The notes under the pieces are model-generated. The model did no database searches and was not told the DNA's origin. It saw only the letters and a program-made list of their open reading frames with translations. A DNA stretch of 64,000 nucleotides from G965233625 sp965233625 (lineage in GTDB: Bacteria; Planctomycetota; Planctomycetia; Pirellulales; Pirellulaceae): the NCBI GenBank assembly GCA_965233625.1, contig OZ247499.1, positions 4,030,001 to 4,094,000 of the forward strand. Reading direction: 5' to 3'. Position numbers and translations under genes: made by a program. Each line of letters starts with the position of its first letter. The first letter of the stretch is position 1. Below are positions 19,639 to 28,260 of the stretch, piece by piece.

Positions 19639-20100
19639 ATGCATCTAGTTTTTAGATTCTCAACGATTGTTCTGTGCGGCTGCGTCCTTCTACTGACTGG
19701 CTGTGGCTCGCAATACCCCGTGGCGCCGGTGGGTGGTGTGGTAACGGTCAATGGCAAGCCGCAGGGTGCAGGACGGGTGATGTTTTCGCCGGTAGGCGAA
19801 GGCGAAGTTGGCCCGACTTCCTTCGCTGAAATCCAGAGCGACGGCGCCTACCAGATGACCACCTACTCACAAGGCGACGGGGCCGTGGTGGGAAAACACA
19901 TCGTGCGTATCTTCCCGCCCTTTAAGCCCGATGAAGAGTCCGATCCTGTGCCGGGCGTCGACCCCATGGCGGGTTACATCCCGTTCGAGTCGCCGCCGGA
20001 AATGACGTTTGAAGTAAAGAGTGACGGCGATAACAAGTTCGATATCCAACTCGAACCGCGCAAACGCAACCGGCGTGGCGACGAAGATGAAGACGATTAA
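19639..20100 (+). CDS. Small lipoprotein with transthyretin/carboxypeptidase-regulatory-like fold
   Basis: 153 aa with a type II signal peptide: hydrophobic segment and lipobox LLTGC, the Cys near residue 22. The following region (PVGGVVTVNGKPQGAGRVMFSP, SDGAYQMTTYSQGDGAVVGKHIVRIFP) resembles the carboxypeptidase regulatory-like beta-sandwich of many planctomycete lipoproteins encoded beside DUF1559 genes. The tail is highly acidic and basic (RKRNRRGDEDEDD). Lipid-anchored; role unknown, perhaps an accessory to the prepilin-like protein. Confidence 0.85.
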   Translation: MHLVFRFSTIVLCGCVLLLTGCGSQYPVAPVGGVVTVNGKPQGAGRVMFSPVGEGEVGPTSFAEIQSDGAYQMTTYSQGDGAVVGKHIVRIFPPFKPDEESDPVPGVDPMAGYIPFESPPEMTFEVKSDGDNKFDIQLEPRKRNRRGDEDEDD

Positions 20101-20199
20101 CGCGCCCTGCTGACGCAGCGAGGCAAGGCTAGAGAACATTTCGCTTTGTTTCGTCTTTCCTAAAACGTGAAGTATCCGGGCGGATCGCAGGAGCAGACA

Positions 20200-21720
20200 T
20201 TGTCTCAACAGCAGCCATCAGCGGGCGGCGTGGCCCGCTTCCGCAACTGGTTCAGCCGTTTCATGCTAGAGCCGGTGAACATTGATTTTCTGGTCTACTT
20301 CCGCATCATCTTTGGCGTGGTCATGCTTTCGTGGGTGGCCAAATATTGCGCCTATGGTCTGGTCGATGCGTTCTATGTCGAACCGCGGATGCACTTCCAT
20401 TACTACGGCTTTGAGTGGGTCCAGCCCTGGCGGGGTGATGGCGCCTGGCTGGAGATGTACGTGCTGGCGTTATGCGCCGTGCTGATGATTCTGGGGTATT
20501 TCTACCGCGTGTCTTCGGTGATCTTCGCCGTAGTGTTCACCCATCTTTTCCTTCTGGATAAGACGCTCTATCAGAATCACTATTACCTGGTGTGTCTGCT
20601 TAGCTGGATCTTAGCCGTGCTGCCTGCCGAAGCTGCGTTCTCGATTGACGCCTGGCAGCGCCCGGCAATACGCCGTAGAACGGCGCCCGCATGGATGCTC
20701 AATCTGCTGCGTTTTCAGATTGCCGTGCCGTACTTTTTTGGCGGCGTGGCGAAAATCAGCTCTGACTGGCTGCTGGGGCAGCCTATGGGATTGGCGTTAG
20801 CTTCGAAGACCAGTTTCCCAGTGATCGGCCCGCTGTTTGACGAATATTGGTTTGTGCTGCTGTTCGCCTGGGGCGGACTGTTGTTCGATCTGCTAATCGT
20901 GCCCGCACTGATTTGGAAACGCACCCGCGTGCTTGCGTTTGTTGCAGCATTGGGCTTTCACGTGATGAACGCCAATCTATGGACAATCGGCATCTTCCCC
21001 GGAATGATGATCCTTGCCACGGTCATCTTCTTTCCGCACGACTCGCTCACGCGTGCTTGGGTACGCTTAGCGCGTCGATTCAAAGGAAAGAACTCCCCGG
21101 ATACAGACACTACGCATACAGTCACCTCGCAGCCCGCGCCGGACTGGCAGCCCAGGTGGACCCTAGCAAGCCGCGTCGCCGTCAGTCTGCTGATGGTCTA
21201 CGTCACGCTTCAATGCGTGGTTCCGCTCCGGCACCTTGCCTATGCAGGCGATGATAACTGGTCGGAAGAAGGGCATTACTTCTCGTGGCACATGCTGCTA
21301 CGGGGCAAGAAGTGCGGCATCCGCTATTACGCCCGCGACCCCCGAACGGGCAAAGAGGGAACCGTCAACTTGCGGCGATTTATCACCGCCCATCAGGCAA
21401 CGCGTTTTGGCCGCGACCCGCGCATGGTGCATCAACTGGCGCGCCGCATCCGCGAAGATTACGCCGCGCACGGATACCCCGGGATCGAAGTCCGCGTGCT
21501 CGCGCTGGTTTCTCTCAACGGGCGTAAGCCGCAGCTCATCATCGATCCAGATATCGACCTGGCCGCGCAACCATCCACTGCCAGCCGCCCGGACTGGCTG
21601 CTGCCACTTGAAGAACCGCTGCGGACCACACCCTGGGACAAACCGCTTGAGGAATGGGAACAGCACGTGGCGTTAACGATGAACCGCCGCGCGGAACAGA
21701 AATCGCCCGCCGCGCCTTAG
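20200..21720 (+). CDS. HTTM-domain membrane protein (vitamin K-dependent gamma-carboxylase-like)
   Basis: 506 aa from TTG 20200, preferred because AGGAG lies 6 nt upstream; GTG 20167 in the same frame is the longer alternative. After ~25 residues come several membrane helices: NIDFLVYFRIIFGVVMLSWV, MYVLALCAVLMILGYF, YYLVCLLSWILAVLPAEAAF with SIDAWQRP, LLRFQIAVPYFFGGVAKIS, VLLFAWGGLLFDLLIVPALIW. Pattern and motifs fit the HTTM family. The C-terminal ~170 residues are soluble (GHYFSWHMLLRGKKCGIRYYARDP), as in gamma-carboxylase homologues. Bacterial members rarely have tested functions, so carboxylation is not established here. Confidence 0.8.
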   Translation: MSQQQPSAGGVARFRNWFSRFMLEPVNIDFLVYFRIIFGVVMLSWVAKYCAYGLVDAFYVEPRMHFHYYGFEWVQPWRGDGAWLEMYVLALCAVLMILGYFYRVSSVIFAVVFTHLFLLDKTLYQNHYYLVCLLSWILAVLPAEAAFSIDAWQRPAIRRRTAPAWMLNLLRFQIAVPYFFGGVAKISSDWLLGQPMGLALASKTSFPVIGPLFDEYWFVLLFAWGGLLFDLLIVPALIWKRTRVLAFVAALGFHVMNANLWTIGIFPGMMILATVIFFPHDSLTRAWVRLARRFKGKNSPDTDTTHTVTSQPAPDWQPRWTLASRVAVSLLMVYVTLQCVVPLRHLAYAGDDNWSEEGHYFSWHMLLRGKKCGIRYYARDPRTGKEGTVNLRRFITAHQATRFGRDPRMVHQLARRIREDYAAHGYPGIEVRVLALVSLNGRKPQLIIDPDIDLAAQPSTASRPDWLLPLEEPLRTTPWDKPLEEWEQHVALTMNRRAEQKSPAAP

Positions 21721-21817
21721 ATGCAACTCCCAGACTGCTTCATCGACTGATGGCCGTCCGCTGCACCGCTCACACGCTTTCGCTCCGCTAACTTTCTTCC
21801 GCTATCCAAGGCAAATC

Positions 21818-23209
21818 ATGAGCACTATCGACCGCCGGTCCTTCCTTCGTAGAAGCGGTACGCTGACCCTCGGCGCTGCAACCTTCGGCGCCGCTTTTGA
21901 CAACCTGATATCGCGGACCGCCGCCGGCCGGGACTTCACCTCGAAGGGTTACGGCAAACTCTCGCCTGTCAAAGATCTTGAAACGGGGCTGCCGCTGATC
22001 TGCCTGCCGGAAGGGTTCAGCTACCGTTCGTACGGCTGGACCGGTGAGAAGACATCTACTGGCGTCAAGACGCCGGACGCACATGATGGCATGGGTGTGA
22101 TCGCAGCGAAGGGTGACACGGTCATTCTCTGCCGCAACCACGAAATCCGCGACGACGCCCCCGCCTTCGACGCCCGCATTGCCTATGACCAGCAGGCCGG
22201 CGGCGGCTGCATGAATCTGACCTTTAATACCCGCACAGGAAAGTTCACCGGCTCGAAACCTTCCCTGGCAGGCACCATCAAGAACTGCGCCGGCGGCGTG
22301 ACGCCCTGGAACACGTGGCTTACCTGTGAAGAGGCAGTGCAAGGCTCTGGCGAAATCTACAAGGGGAAGAAGTACAACTACAAACGCGATCACGGCTACA
22401 TCTTCGAGGTGCCAGCAACCGGCGCCGCCACCGCGGAACCGCTGAAAGATATGGGCCGTTTTGTACACGAAGCGGTGGCGGTCGATCCGGCTACCGGTTT
22501 CGTCTACGAGACGGAAGACCGCGGCGCCGCTGGCTTCTACCGCTTCCAGCCCAACGCGCCCGGCAAGCTCCATAAGGGCGGCAAGCTGGAAATGATGAAG
22601 ATCGCTACTCGCGGCGATTTACGGCAGGGGCTTACGGCGGGCGACACCTTCGACGTGCAGTGGGCGCCAATCGACACCCCTGATCAGGCACACTCGCCCG
22701 GCACCACCGACTGCCTGGGGGTTTACTCGCAAGGTAAAAAGCAAGGCGCCGCCACGTTCGCGCGGCTGGAAGGTTGCTGGTACAGCCAGGGGCACATTTA
22801 CGTTCTTTCGACAAGCGGCGGCAACCAGCAATGCGGACAGGTGTTCTCGTACACCCCTAAAGACGAAACCATCAAACTGATCTACGAATCGCCTCGCGTG
22901 GAAGTGCTCGACAGTCCGGACAACATGACGGTCAGCCCTCACAACGGTTCGTTACTGCTGTGCGAAGACGGCGATGTGAAGCCGCAGCGTATGCACGGTC
23001 TCAGCGTCGACGGCAGCCTGTTCCCGTTCGCCGCCAACAACGTGCTGCTGGAGGACGGGCCGCACGGTATCAGCGGCGACTTCCGCGCAGAAGAATGGGC
23101 AGGCGCCACGTTCTCGCCCGATGGCAAGTGGCTGTTCGTCAACATACAGGACCCGGGCATCACCCTTGCGATTACCGGCCCCTGGAAAGACGGCCCGCTT
23201 GGCGCCTAG
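21818..23209 (+). CDS. PhoX-family (DUF839) phosphatase-like protein, Tat-exported
   Basis: 463 aa with a twin-arginine leader (DRRSFLRRSGTLTLGAATFG). Family landmarks include CLPEGFSYRSYGWTGE, DAHDGMGVIAAKGDTVILCRNHE, GTIKNCAGGVTPWNTWLTCEE, FVHEAVAVDPATGFVYETEDRG and FSPDGKWLFVNIQDPG. PhoX enzymes are periplasmic Ca/Fe alkaline phosphatases induced by phosphate limitation, but many DUF839 homologues are untested. With the PhoD-like protein at 6291 this gives two exported phosphatase-type proteins in the window. A 71-nt palindromic repeat follows 26 nt after the stop. Confidence 0.85.
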   Translation: MSTIDRRSFLRRSGTLTLGAATFGAAFDNLISRTAAGRDFTSKGYGKLSPVKDLETGLPLICLPEGFSYRSYGWTGEKTSTGVKTPDAHDGMGVIAAKGDTVILCRNHEIRDDAPAFDARIAYDQQAGGGCMNLTFNTRTGKFTGSKPSLAGTIKNCAGGVTPWNTWLTCEEAVQGSGEIYKGKKYNYKRDHGYIFEVPATGAATAEPLKDMGRFVHEAVAVDPATGFVYETEDRGAAGFYRFQPNAPGKLHKGGKLEMMKIATRGDLRQGLTAGDTFDVQWAPIDTPDQAHSPGTTDCLGVYSQGKKQGAATFARLEGCWYSQGHIYVLSTSGGNQQCGQVFSYTPKDETIKLIYESPRVEVLDSPDNMTVSPHNGSLLLCEDGDVKPQRMHGLSVDGSLFPFAANNVLLEDGPHGISGDFRAEEWAGATFSPDGKWLFVNIQDPGITLAITGPWKDGPLGA

Positions 23210-23235
23210 TTACCTATGAACGCCGGTCGAACCCG

Positions 23236-23306
23236 GTAGGTCAGGCGCCTGCCTGACGATGCAAAGGAATTCACCTCAACCGATGTCAGGCAGGCGCCTG
23301 ACCTAC
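23236..23306. repeat. 71-nt palindromic repeat, copy A
   Basis: Perfect 22-nt arms 23236-23257 (GTAGGTCAGGCGCCTGCCTG...) and 23285-23306 around a 27-nt loop. It lies between the convergent 3' ends of the PhoX-like and endonuclease/phosphatase genes. Copies B (39942-40012) and C (54370-54440) have the same arm and loop lengths. It may serve as a bidirectional terminator here. Confidence 0.85.
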
Positions 23307-23331
23307 ACCCATTAGTGACACAATCCCGTCA

Positions 23332-24351
23332 CTACCGCGCGTCAGCAGGCCGCGGCGCGTGGGCGACGCGTGAGGCGCCTTCGTAGATGCTGAACTCAGC
23401 CCACACGGGCAGATGGTCAGAAATCTCGATCGCTTCTTCCACCGAAAGGTTGTAAGCCCGCAGGAAGTCAAACACGCCGGCCCGGCCGGTGAACTCGACG
23501 GTTGCGGCGGGATCGAACACGATATTGTCGTATTGCTTCGTGCCGCGGGGCGTCGTGGCGACGCCTTGGACGGTTAGCGTCATACCGTCGAGGTCCGATA
23601 GTTCGCGGAGCTGCCGGTCATTGGCATTGAAATCGCCGAGCACGATCACGTCATCTTCGCCCACGCCATCGTCGCGGACTTTCTGCAGAATCTGCGCGGT
23701 CAAAGCCGCTTCGCGTGAGACTTCTTCCGGGTCCGTGTGAACATTCACCAGCCGGAAGGTGAAGGCTTCCTGCGGCGACGGACCGCGGACACGGAACAAG
23801 GCGACAAAGGGTTCGCGGTGCATCAGGTCCGCCGGGTCGTGCATGGTATATGTCTGACTACGATCCACTTCAATACTCGCACGGTCGAAGATATAAGCGT
23901 ACTGCTCTTTGCTGACCGTACGGCCCAGACGCGGACCGATGACAAAATCGTACGCGCGGCCGCCGGAGTTTATCAGATCAACAAACTGCGGCAGCACCGT
24001 CTGATCCAGCGAGCGGATTTCCTGCACGGCGATGATGTCGAACTTGCGGGCGATCTGCGCCAGACGCTCCATCACCAGCGGCTTGCTCAGCTTCGTGGAG
24101 CCAAGCACCTGAATGTTAAATGAAGCGATGCGGATCGTATCGCCCCGCCGCGCGACGGGCACGCCTGACTTGGTGGAAGGCAGCAGAACCGCCGTGTCGT
24201 CTTCAGGCAAGGCGGTCGATGTCTCTAAGGCGCCGTCACGCTCGACGACGCGGATCTGCTCCAGCCCTTCGATGCGGAACTTCTGCAAGAAGCCGTAGCC
24301 GCCACCTCCAAGTGCCAGCAACGCGACCAGGCCAAGTGCTAACCGTTTCAT
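23332..24351 (-). CDS. Endonuclease/exonuclease/phosphatase-fold protein, membrane-anchored
   Basis: 339 aa. An N-terminal hydrophobic anchor or signal (KRLALGLVALLALGGGGYGF) is followed by a linker and a DNase I-like domain from ~residue 70: TIRIASFNIQVLG, FDIIAVQEIRS (metal Glu), LVNVHTDP, VIVLGDFNAND and a terminal EISDHLPVWAEF (catalytic DH). The fold acts on nucleic acids or phosphoesters; location suggests an extracytoplasmic role. It ends the minus-strand run 24.9-23.3 kb, 87 nt after moaB. Confidence 0.85.
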   Translation of the reverse strand: MKRLALGLVALLALGGGGYGFLQKFRIEGLEQIRVVERDGALETSTALPEDDTAVLLPSTKSGVPVARRGDTIRIASFNIQVLGSTKLSKPLVMERLAQIARKFDIIAVQEIRSLDQTVLPQFVDLINSGGRAYDFVIGPRLGRTVSKEQYAYIFDRASIEVDRSQTYTMHDPADLMHREPFVALFRVRGPSPQEAFTFRLVNVHTDPEEVSREAALTAQILQKVRDDGVGEDDVIVLGDFNANDRQLRELSDLDGMTLTVQGVATTPRGTKQYDNIVFDPAATVEFTGRAGVFDFLRAYNLSVEEAIEISDHLPVWAEFSIYEGASRVAHAPRPADAR

Positions 24352-24438
24352 TGTGCGCTCCGGAAGAATCCGCGTAATCAGAACCGCCCTGCAAACGGAG
24401 CGGTCTATTACGGGTATCGGCGCGCAACCGCCGCAGCA

Positions 24439-24942
24439 TCAGCGACGCGCTTCGCGGACCAGATGATTCAGTTCAGGCACAATAATCCTATTCATGCAAA
24501 GTGAAACGGCAGCCCGCGAACCAGGCATCGTCAGCAGCACCGTGCGGCCCATCAAACCACCCGTCGCGCGGCTCAGCATGGCGGCGGCGCCGATCTCTTC
24601 ATAGCTGAGCATGCGGAACAGTTCGCCGTAGCCCGGCAACGGCTTATCCAGTAGCTCACAAACGGTTTCGTACGTCTGATCGCGCGCAGAAACACCGGTT
24701 CCGCCCGTCATCAGCACCGCATCAATTTCCGCATTTTCACGGCATTGCTCCAGCAGTGTCCGCATTGGCGCCGGTTCGTCAGGAATGATTTCACGCAGCA
24801 CCACTTGATGTCCGGCAGCGGTTAGCAGGTCGATAACCGTTGCGCCCCCGGTATCCGTTTCAATCGTTCGCGTATCGCTAACCGTAATAACCGCGCATTG
24901 GGTGCTAGGCGGAGCATCGGCTCTGTGTTCATCTGCGGGCAT
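24439..24942 (-). CDS. moaB: MoaB/MogA-type molybdenum cofactor protein
   Basis: 167 aa, about the usual size. Motifs: CAVITVSDTRTIETDTGG, LMTGGTGVSARDQTYE (the MPT-binding GGTG loop with conserved Asp) and GRTVLLTMPGSRAAVSLCM. MogA adenylylates molybdopterin before molybdate insertion; MoaB members are close homologues, and this sequence (short, with the SDTRT motif) fits MoaB. No other molybdenum genes lie in the window. Its 5' end is 6 nt from the preceding protease gene's stop, indicating one transcript. Confidence 0.9.
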   Translation of the reverse strand: MPADEHRADAPPSTQCAVITVSDTRTIETDTGGATVIDLLTAAGHQVVLREIIPDEPAPMRTLLEQCRENAEIDAVLMTGGTGVSARDQTYETVCELLDKPLPGYGELFRMLSYEEIGAAAMLSRATGGLMGRTVLLTMPGSRAAVSLCMNRIIVPELNHLVREARR

Positions 24943-24948
24943 CGTGAC

Positions 24949-26073
24949 CTATTCAGATATAGTTCCGTTGGCTGTGGCTTCGTGTTGCACTGGTTGAAAC
25001 GGCTTCACCCACATCATCACCACACACACAGCGCAGATCAGCAGGCTGGCAAGCACGCCCAGGGGCGAACCTTCCAGCCCGAATTCGCCGCCGTTGAGTA
25101 GCTCCATCATGGGGCCTTCAACGCGTTGCATCTTGATGAGTCCCGGCATTGGATTACCGCTGACTTCAACGCCCAGCACCAGACCCTGCGTGCAGTTCCA
25201 GGCAAAATGCACCGCGGTCGGGAACCATACATTCTGACTTGCCATGTAGCACAACGATAACGCCACGCCGGCAAAGAACAGATTCATCCCGACCCAGATG
25301 GTGGACCACGCGCCAGGATTGAAGGAGTGCGCCAACCAGAACAAGATCGAAGAAATCACCACGCCGGTGATGGTGTAGTACAACTGATTCTTTCCGTTGC
25401 GGCCGGCGTCAATTATGTTCTGCAAGAAGTAACTGCGGAACACGTACTCTTCAAAAAAGGCGGCGAAAATCAGCAGCACCGCCCACACCAGCGACGCGGC
25501 GCCGGGCGAACCAGCCACCATCGTAAACGCGCCGCCCGCATAAGCCAGCATGCACGAGAACACCATCACGGCGATACCCAGTACCAACCCTCCGGTCACT
25601 GAAATCAGATAACCGGCAGGCGGCTGGCGGAAGCCCATTGAGGCAGCGGAACGCCGGTCTAGATAGCGCCGCATCACCAGGGTTGCGGGCAACGTGATCC
25701 CCACCAGCAGCAGCGTGCCGGGCAGTGCGAAATAAATCTGGTTTTCCTGCACCACCGTTTGAAACTCGTCAGGAGAAAACCCGTCGCCTCCGCGTGCAAA
25801 AAAGGCAAAGTAGGCGACCAGCGCAACCACCACCATGACGATGGAAATAAAAATCTGCGCCGCCACAATCATGATGACGTAAAGCAGCAGCCGCCAGAAA
25901 GTGCGCAGACGGCGCTCGCCATCCAGGAAGAACCAGGCAATGCCCGCCGGAGGTTGCAGATTCTCCGGCTGGCTAATCACCGGCTCCTGCGGCACTGCGT
26001 CCGGTGCAAAGGGCGAAGCGTACGGATTCTCTGGCTCAAGTGGCTGATTCACGAGGCGGCTTTCTACAATCAA
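24949..26073 (-). CDS. CPBP-family intramembrane metalloprotease
   Basis: 374 aa; first codon TTG at 26073 or, more compactly, GTG at 26052. A ~45-residue Pro/Glu-rich soluble N-terminus precedes ~8 membrane helices. The CPBP (Abi) motifs are intact: FFEEYVFRSYFLQ (EExxxR), ILFWLAHSFN (motif 2 His) and FPTAVHFAWNCTQG (motif 3). These are CAAX-protease-like enzymes in the cytoplasmic membrane; substrates in bacteria are mostly unknown. It is tightly linked to moaB (6 nt) and follows the DUF4190 gene by 28 nt. Confidence 0.9.
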   Translation of the reverse strand: MIVESRLVNQPLEPENPYASPFAPDAVPQEPVISQPENLQPPAGIAWFFLDGERRLRTFWRLLLYVIMIVAAQIFISIVMVVVALVAYFAFFARGGDGFSPDEFQTVVQENQIYFALPGTLLLVGITLPATLVMRRYLDRRSAASMGFRQPPAGYLISVTGGLVLGIAVMVFSCMLAYAGGAFTMVAGSPGAASLVWAVLLIFAAFFEEYVFRSYFLQNIIDAGRNGKNQLYYTITGVVISSILFWLAHSFNPGAWSTIWVGMNLFFAGVALSLCYMASQNVWFPTAVHFAWNCTQGLVLGVEVSGNPMPGLIKMQRVEGPMMELLNGGEFGLEGSPLGVLASLLICAVCVVMMWVKPFQPVQHEATANGTISE

Positions 26074-26101
26074 ATCGCAAGACGAAGGCTGCGTGAAAAT
26101 G

Positions 26102-26740
26102 CTATCGGGAGGCTGCGGCTGGCTCTACGCTGAACTCTTCCACGCCGTCAAACTCTTCGTCGAAGTCGTCGAACTCGTCACCCATGCCTTCAAACTCGCC
26201 AGCATCCACGGTGCGGGTGCCGTCATTTGTCAGATCGTCGTCGGTGTAGAACTCGCGGTCAGGACCGGCGCTGCGGATGATAAACTCTTCGCCATCGGGT
26301 TCGTACTTCAGCAACGTTCCCCAGCCGTCTTTGATGTCATCGTTCTCAATCAGCAGTTGTCCGTCCGCTTCGGTGGGAAGCGGGTCTTCGCGGACCATAA
26401 CCAGCCGGGCTTCATTCATGGCAACTTCGGTTTGAACGAACGGCGCCATGGTCACCGCGGCGCCGGCCGCCACGCCGATCACTGCAAAGATAAAGACGAA
26501 GTACAAGACAACCGCTAAGAACCCGAGCAGTCCGATGCAGTTCAGCACCAGTCCCGCAATGGAAATGCCGCGCTGCGCGGGATTGCGCATCGACATGATG
26601 CTGCAACCGAATCCGATCGGTGCAAGTGCAGGGCAGATTACAAAATTGCAGACGCCCAGCACCAGCCCGACAATGGCCAGCGTGTTGTTCGGCTCGTAAC
26701 CGGGTTGCGAGTACGTTGGATTCGGCGGCGGGTAAGACAT
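26102..26740 (-). CDS. DUF4190 membrane protein with GspG-like C-terminal tail
   Basis: 212 aa. A Pro/Tyr-rich cytosolic start (YPPPNPTYSQPGYEPNN) leads into two membrane helices (TLAIVGLVLGVCNFVICPALAPIGFG, GISIAGLVLNCIGLLGFLAV...), the DUF4190 pattern. After an Ala/Met linker, residues ~135-180 (DGWGTLLKYEPDGEEFIIRS, AGPDREFYTDDDL) resemble the calcium-binding C-terminal segment of major pseudopilin GspG. The last ~35 residues are very acidic. Function unknown; co-directional with DUF1501 upstream and the protease downstream. Confidence 0.7.
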   Translation of the reverse strand: MSYPPPNPTYSQPGYEPNNTLAIVGLVLGVCNFVICPALAPIGFGCSIMSMRNPAQRGISIAGLVLNCIGLLGFLAVVLYFVFIFAVIGVAAGAAVTMAPFVQTEVAMNEARLVMVREDPLPTEADGQLLIENDDIKDGWGTLLKYEPDGEEFIIRSAGPDREFYTDDDLTNDGTRTVDAGEFEGMGDEFDDFDEEFDGVEEFSVEPAAASR

Positions 26741-26779
26741 ATCTGCACCAGAGTTGAAAGGGAAGTCGCAGCGAAACGG

Positions 26780-28240
26780 CTACGCCAGCAGCTTCGTCAC
26801 CACGTTACCGGCGACGTCGGTCAGCCGGAAGGGCCGGCCTTGAAATTTATAAGTCAGCTTCTCGTGATTCATACCCAAAAGGTGTAGCAGAGTGGCGTGA
26901 AAATCGTGCACATGCACCGGGTCTTCCACAGGGAAATATCCAATCTCGTCGGTGCGACCAACAACGGTTCCGCCTTTCACGCCGCCACCGGCCATCCACA
27001 CGCAATAGGCATCTTTATGATGATCCCGCCCGGCGCCTTCGGCGCGGTCACCCTGCAACATCGGCGTGCGGCCAAACTCGGCGCCCCACACCACCAGCGT
27101 GTCGTCCAGCAGGCCGCGTTGCTTCAGGTCTTTGAGCAGCGCTGCGATGGGCTGATCCACCTGCTTGCACTTCTTCGGCAGGTTCTTATACACGCCGCCG
27201 TGATGGTCCCAGCCCTGGTCGAATAGTTGTACGAACCGCACGCCGCGTTCGACCAGCCGCCGCGCCAGCAGGCAGTTGTTGGCAAAGCTGGCCTTGCCTG
27301 GCTGGGTGCCATACATCTTGTGAGTGCCGGCCGTCTCTTGAGAGACATCCATCAGGTCCGGCACGGAAGTCTGCATGCGGAACGCCATCTCGTACTGTGC
27401 AATACGCGTCGCGATTTCTGGATCGCCCACATCCGCGAGCTGGGCGGAATTCAGATGCTTGATGCTGTTGATCACCCGGCGCCGTGCTGCGGGGTCAACA
27501 CCCGGCGGGTTGGAAAGAAACAGCACCGGATCGCCGCTGCTGCGGAACTCAACACCCTGGTAAACCGTCGGCAGGAAGCCGCTGCCCCACAAGCTGTTGC
27601 CGGCGCCTGCGACAGAGCCGGTAATCATCACCACAAACGCGGGCAGATCTTCGTTCTCTGACCCCAGCCCATACCCGCTCCAGGCGCCGATGCTGGGCCG
27701 TCCGAAGCGGCCGAAGCCGGTCTGAAACATCAACTGCGCCGGCGCGTGATTAAACTGCGACGTGTGCAGCGTTTTAATCATCGCAATGTCATCGGCCATG
27801 CCCGCAAGGTTGGGCAGTAGTTCCGAGAACTGCATCCCGGACTCGCCGTGCTGCTTGAACTTCACGCGTGAACCGAGCAGCTTCGGGTGGCCGCGCAGGA
27901 AGGCGAAGCGTTGCCCTTCCAGATATTTCTGCGGACACGGTTTACCGTCGTACTTGCCCAGCACCGGTTTATCTTCAAACAGATCCAGATGCGAAGGCGC
28001 CCCGATCATGTGCAGGAAGATGACGTTCTTTGCCCGCGGCGCGAAGTGTGTCGGTTTGGCCGCCAGCGGATTGATGTAACCGGCTGGCCGCGGCGGTGCT
28101 GCCGGGGCGTCTTTGGCAGGCGGCGCCGCTAGGCCGTCACGATGCAGCAATGAGGCCAGCGCCAAAGAGCCTACACCGGCGCCGGCGCGTTGAAACAGTT
28201 CGCGGCGGCTGATGGTCTGGATTATTTCGCGTGGGTTCAT
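26780..28240 (-). CDS. DUF1501 family protein (exported, sulfatase-fold)
   Basis: 486 aa. The Tat-like leader SRRELFQRAGAGVGSLALASLL is followed by the DUF1501 order: NVIFLHMIGAPSHLDLFEDKP, ELLPNLAGMADDIAMIKTLHTSQFNHAPAQ, RPSIGAWSGYGLGSE, FVQLFDQGWDHHGG, TLVVWGAEFGRTPM, GRDHHKDAYCVWMAGGGVKGG, FHATLLHLLGMNHEKL. The fold is that of the alkaline-phosphatase/sulfatase superfamily; activity untested. It stands 20 nt downstream of the DUF1553/DUF1549 gene, the standard planctomycete partner, so the two are probably co-expressed and exported as a pair. Confidence 0.93.
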   Translation of the reverse strand: MNPREIIQTISRRELFQRAGAGVGSLALASLLHRDGLAAPPAKDAPAAPPRPAGYINPLAAKPTHFAPRAKNVIFLHMIGAPSHLDLFEDKPVLGKYDGKPCPQKYLEGQRFAFLRGHPKLLGSRVKFKQHGESGMQFSELLPNLAGMADDIAMIKTLHTSQFNHAPAQLMFQTGFGRFGRPSIGAWSGYGLGSENEDLPAFVVMITGSVAGAGNSLWGSGFLPTVYQGVEFRSSGDPVLFLSNPPGVDPAARRRVINSIKHLNSAQLADVGDPEIATRIAQYEMAFRMQTSVPDLMDVSQETAGTHKMYGTQPGKASFANNCLLARRLVERGVRFVQLFDQGWDHHGGVYKNLPKKCKQVDQPIAALLKDLKQRGLLDDTLVVWGAEFGRTPMLQGDRAEGAGRDHHKDAYCVWMAGGGVKGGTVVGRTDEIGYFPVEDPVHVHDFHATLLHLLGMNHEKLTYKFQGRPFRLTDVAGNVVTKLLA

Positions 28241-28260
28241 CTTGACCTTCGTGGTGCGCG

